DNA of 60,734 nucleotides from Micromonospora sp. KC723. GTDB taxonomy: Bacteria; Actinomycetota; Actinomycetes; Mycobacteriales; Micromonosporaceae. Shown piece by piece: positions 33,741 through 43,323 of the stretch (the first letter of the stretch is position 1; each line of letters opens with the position of its first letter). The notes under the pieces were generated by a model, which was not told where the DNA came from, ran no database searches, and saw only the letters and a list, made by a program, of their open reading frames with translations. The DNA lies in NCBI RefSeq assembly GCF_004348595.1, contig NZ_SMKD01000019.1, positions 1 to 60,734 of the forward strand, given 5' to 3'. Position numbers and translations under genes: made by a program.

Positions 33741-34501
33741 CCACCCACGTCCTCAGCGACACCGGAACCCTCACCGGCCGCTCCCTGCGCCACATCCTGC
33801 GCAGCCCGGACACCATCATCACCACAGCGGTCACCCCGGTCGCGCTGATGCTGCTTTTTGTGTACGTGCTGGGCGGCGCCATCAACACCGGATCTGACAA
33901 TTCGTACATCAACTACATGCTCCCGGGAATCCTGCTCATCACGATCGCATCCGGCATCGCCTACACGGCTTACCGTCTGTTCCTCGACATGCAGGGCGGC
34001 ATCTTCGAGCGCTTCCAGTCGATGCCGATCCCACGACCGTCCGTGCTGTGGGCGCATGTGCTGACCTCACTCGTCGCCAACCTGGCCTCGATCGCGATCG
34101 TCACCGGCGTCGCGCTGATCATGGGCTTCCGCACCGGCGCCTCCGTAGCTGACTGGCTCGCGGTCGCCGGCATCCTGATCCTGTTCACCCTCGCCCTGAC
34201 CTGGATCGCCGTGATCGCGGGACTGTCCGCCAAGACCGTCGACGGCGCGAGCGCCTTCAGCTACCCGCTGATCTTCCTGCCGTTCGTCAGCTCGGCGTTC
34301 GTACCCACCGACTCGATGCCCGCCCCGGTCGCGTGGTTCGCCGAGAACCAGCCGGTGACGTCCATCGTGAACACCATCCGCGCGCTGTTCGCGCAGGAAC
34401 CCGTCGGCAACGACATCTGGATCGCCCTCGCCTGGTGCGCCGGCATCCTCGTGGCCGCCTACGCCGCCGCGACAGCGATCTACCGCAAGAAGATCAGCTA
34501 G
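33737..34501 (+). CDS. ABC-2 type permease, DrrB-like
   Basis: 254 residues with six hydrophobic segments; LMLLFVYVLGG opens the first, and FLPFVSSAFVPTDSMP plus WFAENQPVTSIVNTIRAL is the usual ABC-2 drug-exporter signature before the last helix. It overlaps the ATPase by four bases. Together the PadR-DUF1048-ATPase-permease genes form a self-regulated efflux cassette; it could export the product made by the 12-26 kb locus, but no direct link is visible. Confidence 0.92.
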   Translation: MTTHVLSDTGTLTGRSLRHILRSPDTIITTAVTPVALMLLFVYVLGGAINTGSDNSYINYMLPGILLITIASGIAYTAYRLFLDMQGGIFERFQSMPIPRPSVLWAHVLTSLVANLASIAIVTGVALIMGFRTGASVADWLAVAGILILFTLALTWIAVIAGLSAKTVDGASAFSYPLIFLPFVSSAFVPTDSMPAPVAWFAENQPVTSIVNTIRALFAQEPVGNDIWIALAWCAGILVAAYAAATAIYRKKIS

Positions 34502-34514
34502 CTGATCGCACGAA

Positions 34515-34548
34515 GACAGCGCCGCATCCGCATGGATACGGCGCTGTC
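34515..34548 (+). terminator. Terminator of the PadR-ABC operon
   Basis: GACAGCGCCG (34515-34524) pairs with CGGCGCTGTC (34539-34548). After one C/A mismatch the stem continues ATCC/GGAT around a GCAT loop. It begins 14 bp after the permease stop. Confidence 0.85.
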
Positions 34549-34630
34549 CCCTGGTACGTGACCGTTCCGGCCGGAGGGTGACAGCGAGAAACCCGCCGAC
34601 CTGGGCCGACGGTTTGGTGTGGAGCTGAGC

Positions 34631-34702
34631 TCCCCCGTTTGGACTCGAACCAAAAACCTGCCGGTTAACAGCCGGCTGCTCTGCCAATTGAGCTACGGGG
34701 GA
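34631..34702 (-). tRNA. tRNA-Asn (GTT)
   Basis: On the minus strand the acceptor stem TCCCCCG pairs with CGGGGGA. The D arm (GCTCAATTGGCAGAGC), anticodon loop CTGTTAA and T arm (TTTGG-TTCGAGT-CCAAA) are complete. The anticodon is GTT. CCA is not encoded. Confidence 0.96.
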
Positions 34703-35100
34703 CCGTATGCCGCCCTGCTCCGGATCTCTCCGGCGCTCGGCGACGGCACAAGAGTACAGGATTCCCCGGGGGTTCGGTCCAGGGGGTTACTCCTCCGCCT
34801 ACGCCAGCCGGGCGGTCGACTCCGGTCGCCCGAGCCTGTGGTGTCCCGGCAGCCAAGACACCCCGTCTCGCGGCACCCGGGACCGGCACCTCGGCAGCGC
34901 GGGCACGCCAGCCGGGGTGGCGGGGTCGCCGCGCCGAACTAATAATACGGACAAATCGCCATCCCGGCACCACCAGGTATGAGCACGGAGCAGGATGGGT
35001 AGTTAGCTGCCGACAGAGGACGCAGGCGCGAACAGGTCGGTCCCCGGTCCGGGTGAGCCGGGCAGGGATCGGCGGAGCGTCAGGAACGGAAGGAGCCGCC
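34703..35100. other. Intergenic region, no gene seen
   Basis: About 400 bp between tRNA-Asn and the YtxH-like gene. The left part must hold the tRNA promoter (minus strand). A short AT-richer patch (around 34937-34955) may belong to the plus-strand promoter. No duplicated tRNA 3' end was noticed that would mark an integration site. Confidence 0.45.
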
Positions 35101-35499
35101 ATGCGCGGAAAGATCATGTTTCTTGGCGGGCTGGCTGCGGGCTTCGTCCTGGGCGCCCGTGCCGGCCGGGAGAAGTACGAGGAGCTGGTCGTCCGCGGCC
35201 GTAAGGTGCTCGACCACCCGACCGTGCAGGAGGCGGCCGGGGTCGCGCAGGCCCAGGCGACCCGGCTCTACTCGGAGGGCAAGGACAAGCTCGGCCAGTC
35301 CAAGCTGGGCGAGAAGTTGAGCGGCAACGGCAGCAAGCCGGGGCTCACCGCGGCGGACGAAACCTTCGCCGGCACCCCGGCCACCGTCGGCGCCAAGTCG
35401 GGCAGCAGCTCCACCAGCCCGACCAACGCCACCAGCTCGTCGAGCACCACCCCGAAGCCCAAGGCCCCCGGCTCGGGCGCCAACGGCAGCATCGCCTGA
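35101..35499 (+). CDS. YtxH-like small membrane-anchored protein
   Basis: 132 residues. The N-terminus IMFLGGLAAGFVLGARAGREKY has the hydrophobic Gly-rich segment and GxRAGRxKY signature of YtxH-like general stress proteins; a helical middle (VQEAAGVAQAQATRLYSEGK) and a Ser/Thr/Pro-rich tail follow. The ATG at 35101 has AGGAG six bases upstream. Probably an inner-membrane-anchored stress protein; the exact role is unknown. A perfect 16-bp hairpin follows the stop. Confidence 0.8.
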   Translation: MRGKIMFLGGLAAGFVLGARAGREKYEELVVRGRKVLDHPTVQEAAGVAQAQATRLYSEGKDKLGQSKLGEKLSGNGSKPGLTAADETFAGTPATVGAKSGSSSTSPTNATSSSSTTPKPKAPGSGANGSIA

Positions 35500-35511
35500 T
35501 TCGCGTACGTC

Positions 35512-35547
35512 CGTCGGGCCGGTCACCGCAGGGTGACCGGCCCGACG
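35512..35547. terminator. Very strong bidirectional terminator hairpin
   Basis: A perfect 16-bp stem, CGTCGGGCCGGTCACC (35512-35527) with GGTGACCGGCCCGACG (35532-35547), and a GCAG tetraloop. It lies 13 bp after the YtxH-like stop. On the minus strand it contains the stop codon and the last codons of the response-regulator stub. Confidence 0.88.
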
Positions 35548-35621
35548 TGCGTGGGCGCACGTACGACGAGGGCCGCGGTTCGGGCGGGCCCGGCCGGCCG
35601 TCGCCGCACCCGGATCGTCAT
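35523..35621 (-). pseudogene. Response-regulator gene remnant
   Basis: A 32-residue frame starting MTIRV, the usual start of NarL-type response regulators (MTIRVLLxDDQ), coupled to the kinase gene by an ATGA overlap exactly as in an intact two-component operon. After five residues it runs into unrelated Arg/Pro-rich sequence and stops inside the terminator hairpin. The receiver and HTH domains are gone. The reading as a deletion remnant is inference from position, coupling and start sequence. Confidence 0.55.
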
Positions 35622-36379
35622 CCGGCCTGCTCCTCGGGGGCGGGCAGCGCGGCCCGGACCAGCCAACCGCCGTCGGGGCACGGGCCGGCGGCGAGGGTGC
35701 CACCGAACGTCTCGGCCCGCTCCCGCAGTCCGACGAGGCCGTGCCCGCCCTCCGCCCGGAGCCCGGCGGCCCCGAGGGGCGGCGTCGGCCGGGACACGCC
35801 GCCGTCGCGGACCTCGACGGTGACGCCGTCGGGGTCGTACCGGAGGCGGACCACGACGGCCGCTCCGGGCGCGTACCGGTCGGCGTCGGCCAGCGACACC
35901 TCGATGATCCGGTACGCCGTCTCGTCCACGGCGACGGGCAGTGGCCGGGGCTGGCCGGCGACCGTCCACCGCACCGGCCGCCCGCTGCCGCCGGCCTCGA
36001 CCAGGGCGTCCAGCCGGGTGAGGCTGGGCGTCGGCGGTGCCCCGGTGCCAGCGGGGCGACCCCGGCCCCGCAGGACGGTGTACGCGGCGACCGCCACGAC
36101 GAGCACGAAGGGCCCCCACGCGAGCGCGGTGAACTGCCCGAGCAGCACCGCGCCGACGGCCACGACGAGCACCGGCAGCGGGTACCGGTGACGCAGTGCC
36201 ACCGCGGCGCAGCCGACGACGGCGAGCAGCACCGCTCCGGCGGTCGACAGGCCCCGGGATGCGCCACCGGACAGGCCCACCGGCAGCAGGCTGACCAGCA
36301 GCAGCGCGGTGGCCAGCAGCGCGTCGGACAGCGCCGGACGGGCCCGCGCGACCCGGCGCCATCGCCCGAGGTCTCCCAT
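35618..36379 (-). CDS. Degenerate NarL-type sensor histidine kinase lacking the His-phosphoacceptor domain
   Basis: 253 residues. The N-terminal half has four to five membrane helices (about 17-130), as in DesK/NreB-type kinases. The chain then passes directly from the last helix (VAAYTVLRGRGR) through PTPSLTRLDALVEAG into the HATPase domain, with no HisKA_3 helices and no phosphoacceptor His. The N-box reads IIEVSLADADRY where family members have an EaLtNa-rHa pattern, so the Asn is lost as well. The G box GHGLVGLRERAETFGGTL is intact. With the ruined response-regulator stub downstream, the pair looks decayed. It could still bind ligand or ATP. Confidence 0.75.
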   Translation of the reverse strand: MGDLGRWRRVARARPALSDALLATALLLVSLLPVGLSGGASRGLSTAGAVLLAVVGCAAVALRHRYPLPVLVVAVGAVLLGQFTALAWGPFVLVVAVAAYTVLRGRGRPAGTGAPPTPSLTRLDALVEAGGSGRPVRWTVAGQPRPLPVAVDETAYRIIEVSLADADRYAPGAAVVVRLRYDPDGVTVEVRDGGVSRPTPPLGAAGLRAEGGHGLVGLRERAETFGGTLAAGPCPDGGWLVRAALPAPEEQAG

Positions 36380-36465
36380 CCGGCCACGGTACGGCAGCCG
36401 ACCCGCCACCGGGCCGGCGCACCGCGGGTACGACCGGCGCCCGCTCGGGTGCACGTCCGGGAGGG

Positions 36466-37467
36466 TCAGCGTTTCCCGGGCGCGTTGCGCTTCTTGCGAA
36501 GCTTGCGGTCGTCGCGCAGCTCCACGTAGGGCTCCTCCTCCGCCGGGTGGCCGAGGAGGATGGCCCGACTGCGCTCCAACTCCGCGTCGAACTCCGCGCC
36601 CAGCAGGATGGCGATGTTGCTCAGCCAGAGCCACACCAGGAAGATGATCACGCCGGCGAGCGCCCCGTAGGTCTTGTTGTACGACCCGAGGTTGCTGACG
36701 TAGAGGGCGAAGAGACCGGAGATCACCAGCCAGATCACCACGGCCAGCAGGCCGCCCGGGCTGACCCAGCGGAAGCCGCCGTGCCGGGCGTTCGGCGAGG
36801 CCCAGTACAGGATCGCGAACATCAGGCTGACCAGGACCAGCAGCACCGGCCACTTGGCGACGTTCCACACCGCAACGGCGGTGGGGCCGACGCCGATCGC
36901 GCTGCCGGCCTGCTCGGCGAAGCCACCGGTGAAGACCACGATCACCGCGCTGGCCAGCAGCAGCACCCCGATCACCGCGGTCACCCCGAGCCGGATCGGC
37001 AGCGTCTTCCAGATCGGCCTGCCCTCCGGCACGTCGTAGATGGCGTTCGAGGCGCGCATGAAGGCGGCGATGTAGCCGGAGGCGGACCAGAAGGCCGCCA
37101 GCAGCCCCACGATCGCGGCGAGGCTGGCCAGCCCGCCGGACGCGCCCGCCTGGTCGATCGCGCCCTCGATGATCCGGCGGATGTTCTCCTCCGGCACCGC
37201 CTGGTTGACGGTGTCCCGTACCCCGGTGGTGGCCCGGTCGCCGAGCAGGCCGAGCAGGGAGATCAGCACCAGTACGCCCGGGAAGATGGAGAGCACGCCG
37301 TAGTAGGTCAGCGCGGCGGCCCAGTCGACCAGGCTGTCGTCGCGGAACTCCCGGACCGTACGCCGCGCCGCCGCCGTCCACCCGCTGCCGGGCAGGTCGG
37401 TCGGGGCCGGCCGGTCGTCACGGGTGCGGTCGCGCCCACCCCGGGCGGACGGGTCGTCGGAGGCCAT
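36466..37467 (-). CDS. YihY/BrkB family inner-membrane protein
   Basis: 333 residues with six membrane helices: WAAALTYYGVLSIFPGVLVL, LAAFWSASGYIAAFMRASNAIY (the most conserved stretch), VIGVLLLASAVIVVF, LLVLVSLMFAILYW, WLVISGLFALYVSN and ALAGVIIFLVWLWLSNIAILLGAEF. Cytosolic termini are charged. The family is widespread and its role unresolved (once mis-called RNase BN). ATG at 37467. No operon partner is obvious. Confidence 0.93.
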   Translation of the reverse strand: MASDDPSARGGRDRTRDDRPAPTDLPGSGWTAAARRTVREFRDDSLVDWAAALTYYGVLSIFPGVLVLISLLGLLGDRATTGVRDTVNQAVPEENIRRIIEGAIDQAGASGGLASLAAIVGLLAAFWSASGYIAAFMRASNAIYDVPEGRPIWKTLPIRLGVTAVIGVLLLASAVIVVFTGGFAEQAGSAIGVGPTAVAVWNVAKWPVLLVLVSLMFAILYWASPNARHGGFRWVSPGGLLAVVIWLVISGLFALYVSNLGSYNKTYGALAGVIIFLVWLWLSNIAILLGAEFDAELERSRAILLGHPAEEEPYVELRDDRKLRKKRNAPGKR

Positions 37468-37529
37468 GTGCCCCTCCTCGTGGTCGGTGGTGTCCTCGAC
37501 ATGCCCGGGGAGGGCCGACCGTTAACCCG

Positions 37530-38339
37530 TCAGCGGTAGAGCAGGCCCGCCATCCGCCGGGCCGCCACGGTCAGCCCGACCGAGGTCAACGCCAGCAGGT
37601 AGAGCACGTCGGGCAGCACCGGCCAGCCGCCGCCGTCCACGCAGACGCCCCGGAGCAGGTGCACCGCCCGGTAGAGCGGGGTCACCTCGACCAGCCAGCG
37701 CAGCACCGCCGGGTACGCCTCGGCGGGCACGAAGGTGCCGGAGAAGAGGAAGAGAACGAACTGCGCCGACCCCATCAGGTCGAAGTCCTGCCAACTACGC
37801 ATGAAGGTGGAGAGCGCCATGCCGGCCGCCCCGAACGCGAAGCCGGCCAGCACCGCCGCGGGGAACGCGACGAGTGCGCGCCCGGCGGTGGTGAGGCCCA
37901 TGGCCACCATCACCGCGAGGAACGCCGCCGAGTACGCCGAGCCGCGCACCATCGCCCAGGTCAGCTCGCCGAGGGCGATCTCGAACGGCCGCACCGGGGT
38001 GGCGATGATCCCGTCGTAGAGCTTCTGGTATTTGAACTTGCCGAAGAAGTTGAAGGTGGTCTCGGCGAGCGCCCCGTTCATCGCGGACGAGGCGAGCATG
38101 GCCGGAGCGACGAAGACTGCGTACTCCACCACCCGGCCGTCGGGCAGGGTCATGCCGTCGATCAGCTGGCCCACCCCGACGCCGATCGAGAAGAGGTAGA
38201 GCACCGGCTCGACGAACCCGGACACGAGCAGCAGCGAGTAGACCCACTTCAGCGCCGCCACGTTCCGCTCGACCATCGAGGCGGAGCGACGGGTGGTGGC
38301 GGCGATGCCGAGCAGCCGAGGCAGGACGAGGGTGACCAT
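37530..38339 (-). CDS. ABC-2 permease (NodJ-like), second subunit
   Basis: 269 residues with six helices. FVAPAMLASSAMNGALAETTFNFFGKFKYQKLYDGIIATP is represented here by its core GALAETTFNFFGKFKYQKLY, the NodJ-type first cytosolic loop. FSGTFVPAEAYPAVLRWLVEVTPLYRAVHL is the late signature region. It follows the sister permease by 9 bp and belongs to the four-gene minus-strand ABC operon headed by the ATPase at 40780. Substrate unknown. Confidence 0.88.
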   Translation of the reverse strand: MVTLVLPRLLGIAATTRRSASMVERNVAALKWVYSLLLVSGFVEPVLYLFSIGVGVGQLIDGMTLPDGRVVEYAVFVAPAMLASSAMNGALAETTFNFFGKFKYQKLYDGIIATPVRPFEIALGELTWAMVRGSAYSAAFLAVMVAMGLTTAGRALVAFPAAVLAGFAFGAAGMALSTFMRSWQDFDLMGSAQFVLFLFSGTFVPAEAYPAVLRWLVEVTPLYRAVHLLRGVCVDGGGWPVLPDVLYLLALTSVGLTVAARRMAGLLYR

Positions 38340-38348
38340 GGACGGCTC

Positions 38349-39143
38349 CTAGACCACGAGCCGGCGACGGAACAGGCGGACGGCCAGCGCCGCGCCACCC
38401 ACCGCCCAGACGGCGAGATAGAGCAGGTGCCCGGCGACCGACCAGTGCGGCGGCACGCCCAGCGTGGCCGCCCGGCACAGGTCGACGGCGTGCCAGAGCG
38501 GGGTCGCGTACGCCAGGTGACGCAGGCCGTCGGGAAGTGACTCGGCCGGGAAGAAGACACCGGCGAAGAGCGTCATCGGGATGACCGCGAACCGGAAGAG
38601 CATGGCCAGCCAACTGTCGCTGGACACGGCGGCGGCGTACCCGAAGGTGGGCGCGGCCACCGCCAAACCGAGCAGCGCCACCACCGGCAGGGTGAGCACC
38701 GCCCAGACCGAGACCACCGCCCCGAACAGCGCAGTCACCAGCAGGAACACCGCACTGGCGGTGACCGCTCGCACCAGCACGAAGGCGAGGTGACCGGCGA
38801 CGATGTCGCCGGCCCGCAACGGCGCGGCGTTCTGCGCGGTGTACGTCCTGGTCCACTGGAAGTTGCCGAACACCGGGAAGGTCGACTCGGCGATCGCCAC
38901 CTGCATGGCAGTGGAGGCGAGCAGCCCCGGCACGATCCACTCCAGGTAGGGCACCCCGTCGACGCCCTGGTCGACGTAACCGCCGACGCCGAAACCGAAG
39001 CCCAGCACGGTCAGGGTCGGCAGCAGGAAGGACGAGAAGACGCCGGAGCGCCAGGTGCGGCGGTAGCCGGTCAGGTGGTAGGCGAGCACCGCCACCGCCG
39101 GCACCCGGGGCAACCCCGGTCGCGCCCGCTGCGTCACGCTCAC
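38349..39143 (-). CDS. ABC-2 permease (NodJ-like), first subunit
   Basis: 264 residues with six helices; GLLASTAMQVAIAESTFPVF matches the conserved first loop, and FAGVFFPAESLP with the following AYATPLWHAVDL the signature before the last helix. It likely pairs with the permease at 37530 to form a heterodimeric channel driven by the ATPase at 39848. ATG at 39143. Confidence 0.88.
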   Translation of the reverse strand: MSVTQRARPGLPRVPAVAVLAYHLTGYRRTWRSGVFSSFLLPTLTVLGFGFGVGGYVDQGVDGVPYLEWIVPGLLASTAMQVAIAESTFPVFGNFQWTRTYTAQNAAPLRAGDIVAGHLAFVLVRAVTASAVFLLVTALFGAVVSVWAVLTLPVVALLGLAVAAPTFGYAAAVSSDSWLAMLFRFAVIPMTLFAGVFFPAESLPDGLRHLAYATPLWHAVDLCRAATLGVPPHWSVAGHLLYLAVWAVGGAALAVRLFRRRLVV

Positions 39144-39240
39144 CTCGACTCCCCCCGCCGTCGCGCACCCCGTCTTCCTACCGGCCGGGTACGACAGAAC
39201 AGGCCCACCCTACGGTCGCCCGCCGGGGGTGTCGCGGCCT

Positions 39241-39792
39241 TTACCGGCCCGCGACCCGGCCCGTCCGGGCCGCGCGGAGCAGGGCTAGCAGGGCGTACGC
39301 CCAGAGCAGCAGGCCCGCGCCGGTGCCGACGACCAGCCCGGGCGGAGTCGGGGAGACGAACCCGACGACCAGCCCGGCCAGGGCGAGCAGGCACATCGCC
39401 ACCCCGAGCGGCACCAGCAGCCGGTCCCGGAGCACCGGGGCGAGCGGCGGGAAGTGCGCGCCCACCACCGCGCAGACCAGGACGGGGACGTACTCTGCCC
39501 GCCCCAGGGCGGCGAGCAGCACGGCGCCGAGCACCGCCACGGCGAACTCGACGGCGACGATGACGAGGTACCGCCGGTCGGCCCGCCGGTCGCGGGGCAC
39601 CGCGGCACCGGCGCGACCCGCCCGCAGCGCCAGGGCCGCGCCGCCGAACGCGGTCAGCAGCGCCCCGCCGCTGGCCACCACGAGCAGGGTGCGCAGCGGC
39701 GACTCGGCCGCCGGCACACTGAACCAGATCGTCGCGAAGACACCGAGATAGAGCGCGGTGAGACCCGCCTGCCGCCGTGCGCGAACATCCAT
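39241..39792 (-). CDS. Five-helix membrane protein, unknown function
   Basis: 183 residues with hydrophobic segments near 10-28, 34-56, 75-98, 117-137 and 143-165. No family recognised. It lies between the ABC ATPase and the two permeases on the same strand and may be an accessory exporter subunit or simply an operon passenger. The ATG at 39792 follows a GGGGGAGGG SD. Confidence 0.65.
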   Translation of the reverse strand: MDVRARRQAGLTALYLGVFATIWFSVPAAESPLRTLLVVASGGALLTAFGGAALALRAGRAGAAVPRDRRADRRYLVIVAVEFAVAVLGAVLLAALGRAEYVPVLVCAVVGAHFPPLAPVLRDRLLVPLGVAMCLLALAGLVVGFVSPTPPGLVVGTGAGLLLWAYALLALLRAARTGRVAGR

Positions 39793-39847
39793 CGTGGCCC
39801 TCCCCCGTTTCGGCCGCCGATGCTACGCCCCGGTGCCGCAGGCGCGG

Positions 39848-40780
<933 letters not shown>

Positions 40781-41142
40781 CGGCCGACCGTACCGGCGAC
40801 CTCCGACAGCCGCGACGCCTTTCGACATCCGCCACAACCGGCACGGAGCTCGACACGTACCGTGACGTCAGCTACAGAGCGTGCCTGGCCGTGTCGAGAT
40901 CTTTCCTCACCGTCCGCCACCCGCGCCACCGTCGGCCGGACCGGCAATCCACCACCATCATGGACGGATCACTTCCACCCGCCGGCCACTCTGCCCGTTT
41001 GTCAACCTATCCGTTCACCATTCTTGGGAAACGACGCCTAATAGATGTGTCTCTGCGTGATTCGCAGCCCACCTTCATCACCGAGCGCAATCACAATGAG
41101 CAATGTTCCCTGGGGTGGGCAATTCGCGTATCGTGCCCCCTC
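40781..41142. promoter_or_regulatory. Divergent promoter region, ABC exporter / TRAP operon
   Basis: About 360 bp between divergent genes. The 40990-41110 part is clearly less GC-rich than its surroundings and probably holds the TRAP-operon promoter; TAATAG (near 41041) is a possible -10. An ATG at 41097 is out of frame with the permease. No strong operator was found. Confidence 0.45.
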
Positions 41143-43323
41143 GTGTCGTCCGTACGTTCGCCCGATGGTCCCGTTCCGCCACCGCCGCAGCCCGGATCGG
41201 GCGGCCGGGGCGCCACGGTGGACGGCGCACCCGCGCCCGCCGACGACCCGCCACCCGATCCGACCCGCCCGGACGCCTCCGACCCGCACGATCTCGCCGC
41301 CCGGTTCGAGGACGAGAAACCCGGGCGGGATCTCAGCGGACCCGCGGGACTGCTGGTCACCGGCACGGCGGTGGCGGTCGCCCTGTTCGCGCTCGGGCAG
41401 GTCTTCGCCCCGCTGCCGCAGGGCAGCAAGTACTACCTGATCATTTTCCTCGCCGGCGTACTGCCACTGGTTTTCCTCGCGTACCCGGCGGATCTGCCCC
41501 TGCCGTGGCGGCGTCGCATGACCACCAGCGGCACGCGACCCACCGCGACCGACTGGGTCCTGGCCGCGGCGGCCCTGGTCTGCTGCCTCTACCCGGTGCT
41601 ACCGGTCTCCCTGCCCGGCGGTGGCGGCGGCTACGACGCCTTCCTCGACCGGCAGGCGCTGCTCTCCCCGCTCGACGTGGCCATGGGCAGCGTGCTGCTG
41701 CTCCTGCTGCTGGAGGCGTGCCGGCGCACCACCGGCTGGATCCTGCCCGCCGTCTGCCTGCTCTTCCTCGGCTACGGCTACTACGGTGGGCTGCTGCCGC
41801 AGTCCTGGCCGGTGGCGCACGCCGGGATCGACTTCGCCCAACTGGTCGACGCGTTCTACAACTCCGACAGCGGCTTCTACGGCACCCCGCTCGACGTCGC
41901 GGCCACATACATCGTGCTGTTCACCGTCTACGGCGCGGTGCTCGACCTCTCCGGCGCGGGCCGCTTCTTCGTGGACCTCTCCGCCGCCGCCTTCCGGCGC
42001 TCCCGCACGGCCGCCGGCCGCACCGCCGTCGCCTCCGGCTTCCTGCTCGGCACCGTCTCCGGATCGGGCGCGGCCACCACCGTCAGCATCGGCGCGGTCA
42101 CCTGGCCCGTCCTGCGCCGGGCCGGATACCCGCCCGAGCGCGCCGGCGGGATGCTCGCCGCCGCCGGCGTCGGCGCGATCCTCTCCCCGCCCACCCTCGG
42201 CGCGGCGGCATTCATCATCGCCGAGTACCTGGGCGTGTCGTACCTGCGGGTACTCGGCTGGGCGACCGTCCCGACGATCCTCTACTACCTCGGCATCCTG
42301 CTCTCCGTGGAGATCGACGCCCGCCGCTCCGGGGTGCGGCCGGTGGCCATCGACGCCGCCTCACCCTGGCGGCTGCTCGGCAGGTTCGGCTACCACTTCC
42401 TCTCCCTCCTGGTGATCACCGGTTTGCTCGCTCTCGGCTTCTCCGCGACCAGGGCGGTGGTGGGCGCCATCGTGCTCGCCGCCGCCCTGTCCTTCCTGGA
42501 CCGGCGCCACCGGCTCACCCCGGCCCGGATGGTCGGCGCGCTCGCCGCCGGGGTACGCGGAGTGCTCGCGGTCAGCGCGGTCTGCGCCGCCGCCGGCGTC
42601 ATCACCGCCACCACGACCAAGACCGGCCTCGGCCCGCAGGCCGCCGCCCTGCTGATCGGCGGGGCCAAGGCGGTCAGCGCCGAACCGGCGGTGGTGCTGG
42701 CGTTGACCGCGCTGCTCGCCGCCGTCGCGCTCAGCCTGCTCGGGCTGGCGGTGCCGGTCACCGCCTCCTTCGTGATCGGCTGGGTGATCATCGGCCCGGC
42801 CCTGCTCGACCTGGGCGTGGCCGCCCCCGCCGCGGCCATGTTCGTCTTCTACTTCGCGGTGCTGTCCGAGGTCTCGCCGCCGACCGCGCTGGCGGCGGTC
42901 GCCGCCGCCGCGGTCACCGGTGGGCGGCTCGTGCCGACCATGTGGCAGACCCTGCGGTACGCCCTTCCGGCCTACCTGATCCCGCTCGCCTTCGTGGTCA
43001 CCCCGACCGGGCTCGGGCTGCTCGGAATCGGTGGCGCCGGGCGGATCGCGGTGGCCGGGGCGGTCTGCGCGTCGAGCGTCGCGGTGCTGGCCGTCGCGGC
43101 GGGCGGCTGGCTGCCCGGCGTCGGGCCGGCCGGCACACCGGAGCGGATCCTCGGCGCGCTCGCCGGGTTGACGCTGCTCTGGCTCGAACCCGTACCCGTC
43201 ACCGTCGGCGCGACCCTGGCCGTCGCCGCGGTGGCGGGTGTGGCGGTACGACGCGGCGCGACGGGCCGGACCGGCGTGCCACGACCAGTCCCATCCGGAC
43301 ATCCTGGGGAGGAGATCTCATGA
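41143..43323 (+). CDS. TRAP transporter fused permease (DctQ-M, 4TM/12TM)
   Basis: Up to 726 residues. A disordered Pro/Asp-rich head (~65 residues) leads to LAARFEDEKPGR, then the four-helix DctQ-like part and the twelve-helix DctM part. Family hallmarks are GFLLGTVSGSGAATTVSIGAVTWP, AGVGAILSPPTLGAAAFIIAEYL and FYFAVLSEVSPPTALA. These secondary transporters import carboxylates or amino acids with sodium or protons, fed by a TAXI-type binding protein. The start is uncertain: GTG at 41143 or 41218, neither with a good SD. Its stop overlaps the TAXI gene as ATGA. It heads a five-gene operon. Confidence 0.92.
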   Translation: MSSVRSPDGPVPPPPQPGSGGRGATVDGAPAPADDPPPDPTRPDASDPHDLAARFEDEKPGRDLSGPAGLLVTGTAVAVALFALGQVFAPLPQGSKYYLIIFLAGVLPLVFLAYPADLPLPWRRRMTTSGTRPTATDWVLAAAALVCCLYPVLPVSLPGGGGGYDAFLDRQALLSPLDVAMGSVLLLLLLEACRRTTGWILPAVCLLFLGYGYYGGLLPQSWPVAHAGIDFAQLVDAFYNSDSGFYGTPLDVAATYIVLFTVYGAVLDLSGAGRFFVDLSAAAFRRSRTAAGRTAVASGFLLGTVSGSGAATTVSIGAVTWPVLRRAGYPPERAGGMLAAAGVGAILSPPTLGAAAFIIAEYLGVSYLRVLGWATVPTILYYLGILLSVEIDARRSGVRPVAIDAASPWRLLGRFGYHFLSLLVITGLLALGFSATRAVVGAIVLAAALSFLDRRHRLTPARMVGALAAGVRGVLAVSAVCAAAGVITATTTKTGLGPQAAALLIGGAKAVSAEPAVVLALTALLAAVALSLLGLAVPVTASFVIGWVIIGPALLDLGVAAPAAAMFVFYFAVLSEVSPPTALAAVAAAAVTGGRLVPTMWQTLRYALPAYLIPLAFVVTPTGLGLLGIGGAGRIAVAGAVCASSVAVLAVAAGGWLPGVGPAGTPERILGALAGLTLLWLEPVPVTVGATLAVAAVAGVAVRRGATGRTGVPRPVPSGHPGEEIS

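Noticed and set aside
31687..34702. Integration (att) site duplicated from a tRNA 3' end
   Set aside because: I looked for second copies of both tRNA 3' ends in the window and noticed none.
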